From NCBI RefSeq assembly GCF_013201545.1, contig NZ_CP053746.1:3796501-3860500 (forward strand): a stretch of DNA of 64,000 bases, written 5' to 3'. Below are positions 47,847-57,794 of this stretch, piece by piece. The position numbers and the translations under genes were made by a program. The first letter of the stretch is position 1. The number at the start of each line of letters is the position of its first letter. The notes under the pieces are model-generated. The model saw only the letters and a program-made list of their open reading frames with translations. It had not been told where the DNA came from and ran no database searches. This stretch comes from Pseudomonas graminis (GTDB lineage: Bacteria > Pseudomonadota > Gammaproteobacteria > Pseudomonadales > Pseudomonadaceae).

Positions 47847-49271
47847 ATGGCTGGCAAAACGCTCTACGACAAGCTCTGGGATTCGCATTTGGTCAAGCAG
47901 CGCGACGATGGCTCCGCGCTGCTCTACATCGACCGTCACATCATTCACGAAGTGACTTCGCCTCAGGCTTTCGAAGGCTTGCGCCTGGCCCGTCGCAAAC
48001 CGTGGCGCATCGACGCCAACGTTGCGACCGTCGATCACAACGTGCCGACCACCCCAGACCGCAAGGATGGCGTCGATGCCATCGTCGATCAGGTGTCGCG
48101 CTTGCAGGTCAAGACGCTGGATGACAACTGCGACGAATACGGCATCACCGAATTCAAGATGAACGATGTGCGTCAGGGCATCGTTCACGTCATCGGCCCG
48201 GAGCAAGGCGCGACCTTGCCGGGCATGACCGTGGTCTGCGGCGACTCGCACACCTCGACCCACGGCGCATTCGGCGCATTGGCCCACGGCATCGGCACTT
48301 CCGAGGTCGAGCACGTCCTCGCGACCCAGTGCCTGGTCGCCAAGAAGATGAAGAACATGCAAGTGAAGGTCGAAGGCAAGCTGCCGTTCGGCGTCACCGC
48401 CAAGGACATCGTCCTGGCCATCATCGGCAAGATCGGCACCGCCGGCGGTAACGGTCATGCCATCGAATTTGCCGGCAGCGCCATCCGCGACCTGTCTGTA
48501 GAAGGCCGCATGACCATTTGCAACATGTCGATCGAAGCCGGCGCCCGTGTGGGTCTGGTGGCGACCGATGAAAAGACCATTGCCTACGTGAAGGGTCGTC
48601 CTTTCGCACCGACTGCCGAGCAGTGGGACGCAGCCGTCGAAGCCTGGAAAGACCTGGTGTCCGACGACGACGCGGTGTTCGACACCGTGGTCGAGCTCGA
48701 CGCGACCCAGATCAAGCCGCAAGTCAGCTGGGGCACGTCCCCGGAAATGGTCGTGGCCGTGGATCAGAACGTGCCCGATCCGGCGCAGGAAGCCGATCTG
48801 GTCAAGCGTGGCTCCATCGAGCGCGCACTGAAGTACATGGGCCTGAGAGCCAATCAGGCGATTACCGATATCCAGCTGGATCGCGTGTTCATCGGCTCGT
48901 GCACCAACTCGCGGATCGAAGACCTGCGCGCCGCAGCGGACATCGCCAAAGGCCGTAAAGTGGCGTCGACCATCAAACAGGCGATCGTCGTGCCGGGCTC
49001 GGGTCTGGTGAAAGAACAGGCCGAGCGGGAAGGGCTGGACAAGGTCTTCATCGAAGCCGGCTTTGAATGGCGTGAGCCGGGCTGCTCGATGTGCCTGGCG
49101 ATGAACCCGGACCGCCTGGAGAGCGGCGAGCACTGCGCGTCCACCTCCAACCGTAACTTCGAAGGCCGTCAGGGCGCCGGTGGACGTACTCACCTTGTCA
49201 GTCCGGCGATGGCGGCAGCGGCAGCGGTCAACGGCCGTTTCGTCGACGTTCGCACCATGAGCCAGGCATAA
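47847..49271 (+). CDS. leuC: 3-isopropylmalate dehydratase large subunit
   Basis: The 474-residue aconitase-family subunit carries the [4Fe-4S] cluster ligands in [12 protein letters not shown] and [11 protein letters not shown]. With LeuD it isomerises 2- to 3-isopropylmalate in leucine synthesis. ATG 47847 ([16 protein letters not shown]) follows GAGGA; the earlier frame from 47790 is not conserved. It is 10 bases ahead of leuD. Confidence 0.97.
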   Translation: MAGKTLYDKLWDSHLVKQRDDGSALLYIDRHIIHEVTSPQAFEGLRLARRKPWRIDANVATVDHNVPTTPDRKDGVDAIVDQVSRLQVKTLDDNCDEYGITEFKMNDVRQGIVHVIGPEQGATLPGMTVVCGDSHTSTHGAFGALAHGIGTSEVEHVLATQCLVAKKMKNMQVKVEGKLPFGVTAKDIVLAIIGKIGTAGGNGHAIEFAGSAIRDLSVEGRMTICNMSIEAGARVGLVATDEKTIAYVKGRPFAPTAEQWDAAVEAWKDLVSDDDAVFDTVVELDATQIKPQVSWGTSPEMVVAVDQNVPDPAQEADLVKRGSIERALKYMGLRANQAITDIQLDRVFIGSCTNSRIEDLRAAADIAKGRKVASTIKQAIVVPGSGLVKEQAEREGLDKVFIEAGFEWREPGCSMCLAMNPDRLESGEHCASTSNRNFEGRQGAGGRTHLVSPAMAAAAAVNGRFVDVRTMSQA

Positions 49272-49281
49272 GGAGCCCCGT

Positions 49282-49920
49282 ATGAAGCCTTTTACCCAAC
49301 ACACCGGTCTGGTCGCTCCGCTGGATCGCGCCAACGTCGACACCGATCAGATCATCCCCAAGCAGTTCCTGAAGTCGATCCGCCGGACGGGCTTTGGCCC
49401 GAACCTGTTTGACGAGTGGCGCTACCTCGACGTAGGTCAGCCGTATCAGGACAACAGCAAGCGTCCGCTGAACCCGGACTTCGTGCTCAACGCCGAGCGT
49501 TACCAGGGCGCCAGCGTTTTGCTGGCCCGGGAAAACTTCGGCTGCGGCTCAAGTCGCGAACACGCCCCGTGGGCGCTGGAAGAGTACGGCTTTCGCAGCA
49601 TCATCGCGCCGAGCTACGCGGACATCTTCTTCAATAACAGCTTCAAGAACGGCTTGCTGCCGATCATCCTGAGCGAAAGCGAGGTCGATGAGCTGTTCAA
49701 GGTGGTCGAAGCCACACCGGGCTACCAGTTGAACGTGGACCTGGAAGCGCAGACTGTGACCCGTGAAGACGGCAAGGTGTACCGCTTTGAAATCGATGCC
49801 TTCCGCAAGCACTGCCTGCTTAATGGCCTGGACGACATCGGCCTGACCCTGGTGGACGGCGAGGCGATTGCAGCGTTCGAGAGCAAGCATCGGGCTTCGC
49901 AGCCTTGGTTGTTTCGCTGA
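49282..49920 (+). CDS. leuD: 3-isopropylmalate dehydratase small subunit
   Basis: The 212-residue swivelling-domain subunit has [16 protein letters not shown] and the substrate loop [15 protein letters not shown]. It completes the LeuCD isomerase. The length is as expected. A REP-like palindrome block (49931-50020) separates it from leuB, and no methyltransferase gene lies between them. Confidence 0.97.
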   Translation: MKPFTQHTGLVAPLDRANVDTDQIIPKQFLKSIRRTGFGPNLFDEWRYLDVGQPYQDNSKRPLNPDFVLNAERYQGASVLLARENFGCGSSREHAPWALEEYGFRSIIAPSYADIFFNNSFKNGLLPIILSESEVDELFKVVEATPGYQLNVDLEAQTVTREDGKVYRFEIDAFRKHCLLNGLDDIGLTLVDGEAIAAFESKHRASQPWLFR

Positions 49921-49930
49921 GGGGCAATTA

Positions 49931-50020
49931 TTAGCTTCAAGCTTCAAGCTTCAAGCGGCAAGTTGACCGCGGTGTGACTGCTGGTTCTTGCAGCTTACCG
50001 CTTGGAGCTTGCTGCTCCCG
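49931..50020. repeat. REP-type repeat, family C (AGCTTCAAGCT)
   Basis: TTAGCTTCAAGCTTCAAGCT (49931-49950) shows short tandem AGCTTCA units. The block continues to an inverted part CAGCTTACCGCTTGGAGCTT (49991-50010), so it can fold back on itself. This sequence type is common between Pseudomonas genes and may modulate leuB expression relative to leuCD. Confidence 0.75.
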
Positions 50021-50068
50021 AGTTGGCACCATCTACCGGCTCGACGCATATTCTGAAACGAGGGTTTT

Positions 50069-51151
50069 ATGAGCAAGCAGATTCTGATTCTCCCAGGTGA
50101 TGGCATCGGTCCGGAAATCATGGCCGAGGCGGTCAAGGTGCTGGAGCTGGCCAGCGAGAAATACCAGCTGGGTTTCGAACTGAGCCACGACGTCATCGGC
50201 GGCGCGGCCATCGACAAGCACGGCGTGCCGCTGGCAGATGAGACCCTTGAGCTTGCCCGCTCTGTTGACGCAGTGTTGCTCGGCGCCGTCGGCGGCCCGA
50301 AATGGGACGCCATCGACCGCGACATTCGTCCGGAGCGCGGCTTGCTGAAGATCCGCTCGCAATTGGGCCTGTTCGCCAACCTGCGTCCGGCGATTCTTTA
50401 CCCGCAGCTGGCCGATGCGTCGAGCCTGAAGCCCGAGATCGTGGCGGGCCTGGACATCCTCATCGTCCGCGAGCTAACCGGTGGCATCTATTTCGGCGCT
50501 CCCCGTGGCACCCGCGAACTGGAAAACGGTGAGCGTCAGTCCTACGACACGTTGCCGTACAGCGAAAGCGAGATTCGCCGTATTGCCCGTGTCGGCTTTG
50601 ACATGGCCCGCGTGCGCGGCAAAAAGCTCTGCTCGGTGGACAAGGCCAACGTGCTGGCGTCCAGTCAGTTGTGGCGCGAAATCGTCGAGCAGGTCGCCAA
50701 GGATTACCCGGACGTCGAACTCAGCCACATGTACGTCGACAACGCTGCCATGCAGCTGGTCCGCGCACCGAAGCAATTCGACGTGATCGTCACCGACAAC
50801 ATGTTCGGCGACATCCTCTCCGACGAAGCCTCCATGCTCACCGGATCCATCGGCATGCTGCCGTCGGCGTCGCTGGATTCGAACAACAAGGGCATGTACG
50901 AGCCTTGCCACGGTTCGGCGCCGGATATCGCCGGCAAAGGCGTGGCCAACCCGCTGGCAACGATTCTGTCGGTGTCGATGATGTTGCGTTACAGCTTCAA
51001 CGAGCACACTGCCGCCGACGCCATCGAGAAAGCCGTAAGCCTGGTGCTGGATCAGGGTTTGCGCACCGGCGACATCTGGTCTGAGGGCAATGCCCGCGTC
51101 GGTACGCAGGAAATGGGCGACGCCGTAGTCGCCGCGCTGCGCAATCTGTAA
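50069..51151 (+). CDS. leuB: 3-isopropylmalate dehydrogenase
   Basis: The 360-residue NAD-dependent enzyme oxidises and decarboxylates 3-isopropylmalate. It has [20 protein letters not shown] at the N-terminus, LRPAILYP with its substrate arginine, [14 protein letters not shown] and [20 protein letters not shown]. Length and motifs are standard. Weak ribosome site but conserved ATG. Confidence 0.97.
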   Translation: MSKQILILPGDGIGPEIMAEAVKVLELASEKYQLGFELSHDVIGGAAIDKHGVPLADETLELARSVDAVLLGAVGGPKWDAIDRDIRPERGLLKIRSQLGLFANLRPAILYPQLADASSLKPEIVAGLDILIVRELTGGIYFGAPRGTRELENGERQSYDTLPYSESEIRRIARVGFDMARVRGKKLCSVDKANVLASSQLWREIVEQVAKDYPDVELSHMYVDNAAMQLVRAPKQFDVIVTDNMFGDILSDEASMLTGSIGMLPSASLDSNNKGMYEPCHGSAPDIAGKGVANPLATILSVSMMLRYSFNEHTAADAIEKAVSLVLDQGLRTGDIWSEGNARVGTQEMGDAVVAALRNL

Positions 51152-51232
51152 TATCTCGAGCCCACGACCGTCAGGTTGAGTCCGTTGGCTCTCTGCGGTC
51201 GGGGCCCCACTTTTAATTAAGGTGTAGTTGCG

Positions 51233-52345
51233 ATGAAACGTGTAGGTCTGGTCGGTTGGCGCGGGATGGTCGGTTCCGTGCTCATGCAGCGCATGCTGGA
51301 AGAGCAGGATTTCGATCTCATTGAGCCGGTTTTTTTCACCACCTCCAACGTCGGCGGCCAAGGCCCGTCCGTGGGCAAGGATGTCGCGCCGCTCAAAGAT
51401 GCCTACAGCATCGACGAGCTCAAGACTCTGGACGTGGTGCTGACCTGCCAGGGCGGCGACTACACCAGCGAAGTATTCCCCAAGCTGCGTGAAGCGGGCT
51501 GGCAGGGCTACTGGATCGACGCGGCGTCTTCCCTGCGCATGCAGGACGATGCGGTGATCATCCTCGACCCGGTCAACCGCAAGGTCATCGACCAGCAGCT
51601 GGATGCCGGCACCAAGAACTACATCGGCGGCAACTGCACCGTCAGCCTGATGCTGATGGGCCTGGGCGGGCTGTTCGAGGCCGGTCTGGTGGAGTGGATG
51701 AACGTCATGACCTATCAGGCGGCTTCCGGCGCCGGTGCGCAGAACATGCGTGAGCTGATCAAGCAGATGGGCGCGATCAATGCGTCAGTGGCCGACGAAC
51801 TGGCAAACCCTGCCAGCGCGATTCTGGACATCGACCGCAAGGTGGCTGAGGCGATGCGCGGCGAGGGTTTCCCGACCGAGAACTTCGGCGTGCCGCTGGC
51901 GGGCAGTCTGATTCCGTGGATCGACAAGGAGCTGCCGAACGGTCAGAGCCGCGAGGAGTGGAAAGGGCAGGCGGAGACGAACAAGATTCTGGGCCGCTTC
52001 AAGAGCCCGATTCCGGTCGACGGTATCTGCGTGCGCATCGGCGCGATGCGGTGCCACAGCCAGGCGCTGACCATCAAGCTGAACAAGGATGTGCCGATTG
52101 CGGACATCGAAGGGATGATCAGTCAGCACAACCCGTGGGTGAAGCTGGTGCCGAACAACCGCGAAGCGAGCATTCAGGAGCTGAGCCCGACGTCGGTGAC
52201 CGGGACGTTGAATATCCCGGTAGGGCGTTTGCGCAAGTTGAACATGGGGTCGCAGTATCTGGGCGCGTTCACCGTGGGTGACCAGTTGTTGTGGGGTGCG
52301 GCCGAGCCGTTGCGTCGGATGTTGCGCATTCTGCTGGAGCGTTGA
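51233..52345 (+). CDS. asd: Aspartate-semialdehyde dehydrogenase
   Basis: The 370-residue enzyme reduces aspartyl-phosphate to aspartate semialdehyde for lysine, threonine, methionine and diaminopimelate. N-terminal [18 protein letters not shown] binds NADP; the active cysteine is in [17 protein letters not shown]; and a histidine lies in [11 protein letters not shown]. It belongs to the gamma-proteobacterial type (long form). The 81-base gap to leuB has no gene. Confidence 0.97.
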   Translation: MKRVGLVGWRGMVGSVLMQRMLEEQDFDLIEPVFFTTSNVGGQGPSVGKDVAPLKDAYSIDELKTLDVVLTCQGGDYTSEVFPKLREAGWQGYWIDAASSLRMQDDAVIILDPVNRKVIDQQLDAGTKNYIGGNCTVSLMLMGLGGLFEAGLVEWMNVMTYQAASGAGAQNMRELIKQMGAINASVADELANPASAILDIDRKVAEAMRGEGFPTENFGVPLAGSLIPWIDKELPNGQSREEWKGQAETNKILGRFKSPIPVDGICVRIGAMRCHSQALTIKLNKDVPIADIEGMISQHNPWVKLVPNNREASIQELSPTSVTGTLNIPVGRLRKLNMGSQYLGAFTVGDQLLWGAAEPLRRMLRILLER

Positions 52346-52657
52346 TTTTGCGGTGACTGCAGCTCTTCCTCGCGGCAGAGCTGCATCGCGTTCGGCGAGT
52401 TACTTTCAAAACTGCTGCACAGCGCTTCGGCTGGTATGGCGATTTCCTGCCCGGCGCGGCCTGTAACGATGCGATGGCAACAGCCCTGTTGAATCGCAAG
52501 ATGCCCTTCTGAATCCATTTGCCAGAGATCCTTCGGCGGTCAGGCCGCCCCATCCTCAGCCCCCCACAGGCCCTGATCAAATAACTGATGATCTGCGCAA
52601 CCTCCGGCGCGGCCCATGGTCGTATTGGCAGCTATCTATAAGATCAAAGGCGTTCAA
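52346..52657 (+). other. 312-base gap with hairpin after asd
   Basis: No coding sequence is supported. TGCAGCTCT (52358-52366) pairs perfectly with AGAGCTGCA (52377-52385) around a 10-base loop and lies just behind the asd stop, so it may terminate or stabilise its message. The remainder shows no recognisable feature apart from a ribosome site AAAGG before the next gene. Confidence 0.55.
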
Positions 52658-53035
52658 ATGAGCTCTGATGCAGAAAATGTCGTACTCATCGTCGAAGACG
52701 AGCCGCTCATTCTGATGCTGCTGTCCGATTACCTCTCGGGCGAAGGCTATCGGGTGTTGCAGGCGGAGAACGGGGAGCAGGCATTCGAAATTCTTGCCAC
52801 CAAACCCCACCTCGATCTGATGATCACCGATTACCGCCTGCCGGGCGGGGTGTCTGGCGTGATGATCGCCGAACCTGCCGTCAAGCTGCGACCGGAGCTC
52901 AAGGTGATCTTTATCAGCGGCTACCCGGCGGAGATCGTGGATTGTGGTAGCCCGATCACCCGGAAGGCGCCGATTCTGGCCAAGCCGTTCACCATGGAAA
53001 CGCTGCATTTGCAGATCCAGACCCTGCTCAACTGA
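52658..53035 (+). CDS. Stand-alone response-regulator receiver protein
   Basis: The 125-residue single receiver domain has the acidic pair in VEDEP, the phospho-acceptor aspartate in LMITDYRLPGG, the conserved Thr/Ser in FISGYP and the lysine in LAKPFT. No output domain is present. It is convergent with a hybrid histidine kinase that has a similar C-terminal receiver (LMISDVGLPGMNG) and may act in the same phosphorelay. ATG 52658 was chosen over 52616 for homology and for the AAAGG site. Confidence 0.9.
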   Translation: MSSDAENVVLIVEDEPLILMLLSDYLSGEGYRVLQAENGEQAFEILATKPHLDLMITDYRLPGGVSGVMIAEPAVKLRPELKVIFISGYPAEIVDCGSPITRKAPILAKPFTMETLHLQIQTLLN

Positions 53036-53055
53036 GCCTGCCTCAACAAACAACA

Positions 53056-53075
53056 AAGCCGGCAATCGCCGGCTT
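53056..53075. terminator. Bidirectional terminator-like hairpin
   Basis: AAGCCGGC (53056-53063) pairs with GCCGGCTT (53068-53075) with a 4-base loop. It lies between the convergent receiver and histidine-kinase genes; the U-run is poor (GTGTGTC). Confidence 0.7.
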
Positions 53076-53097
53076 GTGTGTCTAAACCCGTCCTGCT

Positions 53098-55128
53098 TCA
53101 GATCTCAATCATCTCCCGCACCTTGGCCGTCAGTTGGTCAAAGGCAAATGGCTTGGTGATCATCTGCATCCCTTCCTCGAGAAAGCCTGAGCGGGCGCTG
53201 GCGTTTTCCGCGTAGCCGGTGATGAACAGCACTTTCAGGTCAGCCCGCAGCTGTCGGCCGATGTCCGCCAATTGGCGTCCATTCATGCCGGGCAGGCCGA
53301 CATCGCTGATCATGAGGTCGATACGCTGGCTCGATTCAAGTATGGGAATCGCCCCGACCGCATCACCGGCCTCCACGTACGCATAACCCAGTTCGCTCAG
53401 CACCTGGCTGACCAGCGCGCGCACGGCCGGATCGTCTTCAACCAGCAGAATGGTTTCGCCCTCTCGGGCCTGGGGTGTGTCGCCGGGAAGGGCGGGGGCC
53501 TCCTGCTGTTCGGCGCCCTGATAACGGGGCAGGAACAGCTGAACCGTGGTGCCATCGCCTACTTGGCTCTCGATCGCGACATGACCGTGTGATTGCTTGC
53601 TGAAGCCGTAGATCATCGACAAACCGAGGCCGGTTCCCTGGCCGATCGGTTTGGTGGTGAAAAACGGATCGAACGCCCGGCTGATGACGTTCTCCGGCAT
53701 CCCGCAGCCTGTGTCGCGCACGCTGAGCACGACGTAGTCGCCCGGCAGCAGGTTCTCGTAGGCGTTAGTGAACTCGCGGTCGAGATGGCGGTTGAAGGTC
53801 TCGATCATCAGCATGCCGCCGTCGGGCATGGCGTCTCGGGCGTTGAGCACCAGGTTGAGCAGGGCGCTTTCCAGCTGGTTCGGATCGGCCTCGGCGGTCC
53901 ACAGTTCCGGGTCCAGGCACATGTCGAGGCGGATGCTCTCATTGACGCTGCGATTCAGCAGTTCGCCCATGGAGTTGACCAGGTCGTTCATCAGGACCGG
54001 CTTGGGGTCGAGCGATTGGCGCCGCGAGAACGCCAGCAGGCGATGGGTCAGGGCAGCGGCGCGGTTGGCCGACGTTACACCGAGGTCGATCAGGCCATCG
54101 AGATCGTCAGTGCGACCCCGTGCCAGACGTCGCCTCAGCAGCTCGAGGCTGCCGATGATCCCGGTCAGCATATTGTTGAAGTCGTGGGCGATACCGCCGG
54201 TCAGCTGACCCACGGCTTCCATTTTCTGCGACTGACGCAGGACTTCTTCGTTATGACGCAACTGCGAGGTGCGTTCTTCGACTTGCTGTTCCAGCGTTTC
54301 GTTGAGGCGGCGCAGCTGTTGTTCGGCCAGCTTGCGCTCGGTGATGTCCGACGTCACACCGGAAAGCAGGCTGACGCGGCCGTTCTGCGCCCGAATCGCC
54401 CGTGCGCGAATATCGATCCAGTGCACCGACCCGTCCGGCCAGACGTTGCGAAACTCAATGATGAAGTCCGCGCCGCTGTCCAGGGTGTGCTGCAGAGCCG
54501 ACTGCATGCGCGGCTGATCTTCGGCATGCACCGAACTCAGCCAGTCGTGGTAGGAGAGCGCGTCGCGCTCGGCCCTGCCAAAATGCGCCTTGGTGATGTC
54601 CGAGCACTCCAGCGCCAGAAATTCGGTGTCCAGCTGCCAGGAACCCAGGCGTCCAGCCTTCAATGCATGCTGCAGCCGCTGTTCGCTTTCCAGCAGTTCT
54701 TCCAGGCGGGAGCGGGCTTCGTATTGCCGTCGACGCCCGCGCACCGCCGTGCTCACCAGACTGATAAGCGTCGCAGGATGAAACGGGCGCTCCAGAAATG
54801 TGACGTTGCCAAGCATTTTGCCCAGGTGGGCCGACGGATTCTGTTTCGGGCCTCCGTGGTGGGTCAGCAACACGATGGGAAAGTCCGACCAGGCCGGCTG
54901 ATGGGCCAGCAGCCTCAGCAACGGGTTGATGTCCGCATTGCGCAGGGCCTCGTCGGCGATGATTGCCAGACCGGCACCGGCCATCAGCTCACTGCACAGC
55001 TGCGCCAGGTCGCCGGTAATCATCGCCAGGTAGCCGGCTTCCTGCAGCATCGTCAACGCGATCTGGCTGTCCCGCCCAAGGGGGGCCAGGATAATAGCCC
55101 GCTCCGATAGCTGTCCCGGCGTGCTCAC
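53098..55128 (-). CDS. Hybrid histidine kinase (pseudo-receiver, PAS, HisKA, ATPase, receiver)
   Basis: The 676-residue protein starts with a receiver-like domain (1-130) that lacks the usual KP motif (FLERPF). A PAS domain (~150-262), a coiled coil, HisKA with the phospho-histidine H315 in GGIAHDFNNML, an HATPase with N box around 425-434, DTGCGM and GQGTGLGL, and a C-terminal receiver with D609 follow. No membrane helices are present, so it is cytoplasmic. GTG 55128 overlaps the KaiC-like gene stop by four bases, implying coupled synthesis. Confidence 0.93.
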   Translation of the reverse strand: MSTPGQLSERAIILAPLGRDSQIALTMLQEAGYLAMITGDLAQLCSELMAGAGLAIIADEALRNADINPLLRLLAHQPAWSDFPIVLLTHHGGPKQNPSAHLGKMLGNVTFLERPFHPATLISLVSTAVRGRRRQYEARSRLEELLESEQRLQHALKAGRLGSWQLDTEFLALECSDITKAHFGRAERDALSYHDWLSSVHAEDQPRMQSALQHTLDSGADFIIEFRNVWPDGSVHWIDIRARAIRAQNGRVSLLSGVTSDITERKLAEQQLRRLNETLEQQVEERTSQLRHNEEVLRQSQKMEAVGQLTGGIAHDFNNMLTGIIGSLELLRRRLARGRTDDLDGLIDLGVTSANRAAALTHRLLAFSRRQSLDPKPVLMNDLVNSMGELLNRSVNESIRLDMCLDPELWTAEADPNQLESALLNLVLNARDAMPDGGMLMIETFNRHLDREFTNAYENLLPGDYVVLSVRDTGCGMPENVISRAFDPFFTTKPIGQGTGLGLSMIYGFSKQSHGHVAIESQVGDGTTVQLFLPRYQGAEQQEAPALPGDTPQAREGETILLVEDDPAVRALVSQVLSELGYAYVEAGDAVGAIPILESSQRIDLMISDVGLPGMNGRQLADIGRQLRADLKVLFITGYAENASARSGFLEEGMQMITKPFAFDQLTAKVREMIEI

Positions 55129-56609
55129 GCGTCAGTGTCCCGCAGCAGCGGATTGTTCTCACCGTGATACTGAGGGATACCACGCAATACGCCCTGAAAG
55201 GCTTCCAGCGGTTCGCCGATGGTCATGCCGGACGAACTGATGCGATATTCACGAATGGTTGATTCATGGGTGCCTGTGCGTTTTTTGATAACAGAAATGG
55301 CCCGACGGACCTGACCCAGCGCTTCGAAGTAACGCAGCAGGATCACTGAATCGGCGAGGTAGGTGATGTCCACCGGGGTCTGCATGTCGCCGACCAGGCC
55401 GTGCTGGGCGACGGTCATGAACGTCGAGGCGCCGTGACGATTGAGGTAGAGCAGCAATTCGTGCACGTGCAGAACCAGCGCGTTCTCTTCAGGCATCGCA
55501 GCCTGATAGCCGTTCAGGCTGTCGATCACCACGGTCTGGATGCCCAGTTCGTCGACACAGCGGCGAACGCGGTGGGCAAATTCCCCGGGGGACAATTCAG
55601 CGGCGTCGACTTGCTCAATGAGCAGATTCCCGGTGTCTTGAAGTGCACGAAGATCAATGCCGAGGTTGCGCATCCGCGTGTACAGCAGGCCCAGTTCTTC
55701 ATCGAAAATAAACAGCGCTGCCTTCTCGCCGCGCGCTACTGCCGCAGCGGCAAATATCAAAGAAATCAGCGACTTGCCGGTGCCTGCAGGCCCCAGAATC
55801 ACAGTGCTCGAGCCGCTGTCCAGTCCGCCCCCGAGCAGGGCGTCGATTTCCTTGATGCCGCTGCTGAGCTGTCGGCTGACATACCCGGCACGGTGCTCGG
55901 CCGCCACCAGGCGGGGGAATACTTGAATGCCGTTATCCATGATGTTGAAGTCGTGATAGCCACCGCGGTATTTCTGGCCGCGGTACTTCACCACCCGCAG
56001 GCGGCGGCGCTCGGCGCCATAGGTCGGCGTCAGGCCTTCAAGGCGGATTACGCCATGGGCAACGCTGTGCACGGTTTTGTCCAGAGACTCGGTGGTGAGG
56101 TCGTCGAGCAGGACGACTGTCGTGTCGTAGCGCGCGAAGTAATGCTTGATCGCCAGGATCTGCCGGCGGTAACGCAACGAACTCTGTGCCAGCAGGCGAA
56201 TTTCCGAAAGGCTGTCGATGATCACCCGGGAAGGTTTGACCTTTTCCACAATTTCGAAAATCTGCTTGGTCGCCTCGCCCAGTTCAAGGTCCGAGGAGTA
56301 CAGCAAACTCTGCTGATGGGCAGCGTTCAACAAGTCTTCAGGAGGCGTCAGCTCGAACACCGAAATGTTCTCGTCCAGCTCCCAGCCGTGGGAACGTGCG
56401 CCGTCGCGCAATTCGCGCTCGGTTTCAGACAACGTAATGTACAGACCCCGTTCGCCCGCTGCCGAACCCGCCAGCAGAAACTGCAGCGCGACGGTGGTCT
56501 TGCCGGTGCCGGGCTCTCCTTCCAGGAGAAACACGTGGCTGCGTGAAAGACCACCCGCGAGGATGTCGTCCAGGCCCACGATACCGGTTGCCGCTTTTGA
56601 TGTAGTCAA
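55125..56609 (-). CDS. KaiC-like double-domain RecA/RAD55 ATPase
   Basis: The 494-residue protein has two KaiC domains: Walker A GEPGTGKTT (31-39) with catalytic glutamates in SETERE and Walker B IIDSLSE, then Walker A GPAGTGKS (273-280) with FDEELG and VIDSLNG. The CII site equivalent to KaiC Ser431-Thr432 appears to read Thr-Tyr (DITYLADS), so classical dual phosphorylation may be altered. KaiA and KaiB are absent in the window. It overlaps the hybrid kinase gene by four bases and likely signals with it, perhaps in stress adaptation rather than a clock. Confidence 0.9.
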   Translation of the reverse strand: MTTSKAATGIVGLDDILAGGLSRSHVFLLEGEPGTGKTTVALQFLLAGSAAGERGLYITLSETERELRDGARSHGWELDENISVFELTPPEDLLNAAHQQSLLYSSDLELGEATKQIFEIVEKVKPSRVIIDSLSEIRLLAQSSLRYRRQILAIKHYFARYDTTVVLLDDLTTESLDKTVHSVAHGVIRLEGLTPTYGAERRRLRVVKYRGQKYRGGYHDFNIMDNGIQVFPRLVAAEHRAGYVSRQLSSGIKEIDALLGGGLDSGSSTVILGPAGTGKSLISLIFAAAAVARGEKAALFIFDEELGLLYTRMRNLGIDLRALQDTGNLLIEQVDAAELSPGEFAHRVRRCVDELGIQTVVIDSLNGYQAAMPEENALVLHVHELLLYLNRHGASTFMTVAQHGLVGDMQTPVDITYLADSVILLRYFEALGQVRRAISVIKKRTGTHESTIREYRISSSGMTIGEPLEAFQGVLRGIPQYHGENNPLLRDTDA

Positions 56610-56892
56610 GAATCGCCCTCTTGCGACCTGAGAAAGTGTCGGGCGCCAAAACAGATTTGGCTGCCCAGGCCGTCAGGGTCGTGAAGATCCGATCCCATAT
56701 CGCCAACACTCTGGACCGTTACCGGGTAAGACCGTTCAGTTTATTACTGGCCGATCAGTGGCATTTGCTGGGGTTTTCGCCGTATTCGCCGTCCGGCAAA
56801 TGGCGCAACCGTGGCCTGCGAGCGCACATACTGACTTGCTATGATCCGGCGTCAAGGAATAAACCTCGTCTGCCCCTGGAAGGATCAACATC

Positions 56893-57705
56893 GTGTCTGA
56901 CTACAGTGCGTTCAAGGTCGAACTGGCCGACCACATTGCCCATGTGCAAATCAATCGCCCGGAAAAAATCAACGCGATGAACGCGGCGTTCTGGCAGGAG
57001 ATCGTCGAGATATTTCGCTGGATCGAGGACACCGACGACGTCCGCGTGGTCGTGCTCAGTGGCGCCGGCAAGCACTTTTCAGCCGGCATTGACCTGACGC
57101 TGCTCGCGTCGGTAGCCAACGAGCTGGGCAAGGACGTGGGCCGCAACGCGCGCCTGCTGAGGCGCAAGATCCTGCAGATGCAGGAATCCTTCAGCGTTGT
57201 CGACCGCTGCAGCAAACCGGTGCTCGCGGCCATTCAAGGCTACTGCATCGGCGGCGCCATCGATCTGATCAGCGCCTGTGACATGCGCTATGGGGCGGAC
57301 GATGCGCTGTTTTCCATTCGCGAGATCGACATGGGCATGGCGGCAGACGTTGGCACGTTGCAGCGGCTGCCGCGCTTGATCGGCGATGGCATGATGCGTG
57401 AAATGGCCTACACCGGGCGTAACGTTGGCGCCGAAGAAGCGCTGCGCATCGGCCTGGTCAACCGCACGTTCACCGACCTGCCGCAGCTGCTCGACGGCGT
57501 GTTCGGCATTGCCCGTGACATCGCAAGCAAATCACCCATCGCCATCAGTGGCAGCAAGCGCATGATCGGCTACATGCGCGATCACAGCGTGGACGACGGC
57601 CTCGAATACGTTGCCACCTGGAACGCTGCCATGTTGCAATCGGCCGACCTGAAGCTGGCGATGGTGGCTCACATGAGCAAACAAAAGCCGGTCTTCGACA
57701 ATTGA
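56893..57705 (+). CDS. Crotonase-fold protein, dienoyl-CoA isomerase-like
   Basis: The 270-residue crotonase has oxyanion-hole elements in GAGKHFSAGIDLTLL and YCIGGAIDLISACDMR. The stretch MGMAADVGTLQRLPRLIG carries the aspartate typical of delta3,5-delta2,4-dienoyl-CoA isomerases, used for oxidising odd-position unsaturated fatty acids. GTG 56893 follows GGAAGGA. It is divergent from the KaiC-like gene and 89 bases before nudC. Confidence 0.88.
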   Translation: MSDYSAFKVELADHIAHVQINRPEKINAMNAAFWQEIVEIFRWIEDTDDVRVVVLSGAGKHFSAGIDLTLLASVANELGKDVGRNARLLRRKILQMQESFSVVDRCSKPVLAAIQGYCIGGAIDLISACDMRYGADDALFSIREIDMGMAADVGTLQRLPRLIGDGMMREMAYTGRNVGAEEALRIGLVNRTFTDLPQLLDGVFGIARDIASKSPIAISGSKRMIGYMRDHSVDDGLEYVATWNAAMLQSADLKLAMVAHMSKQKPVFDN

Positions 57706-57794
57706 CTGACCTATTTGAATGCATAACTGCCTGCCGCTTCTGAGCACTTCATCAAGCTGCAGACGGTCAGGTCGGTGATCAGAGGAGTTGAGGC

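Noticed and set aside
53593..55110. 505-residue plus-strand frame opposite the hybrid kinase
   Set aside because: Shadow frame; the kinase shows complete HisKA, ATPase and receiver motifs.
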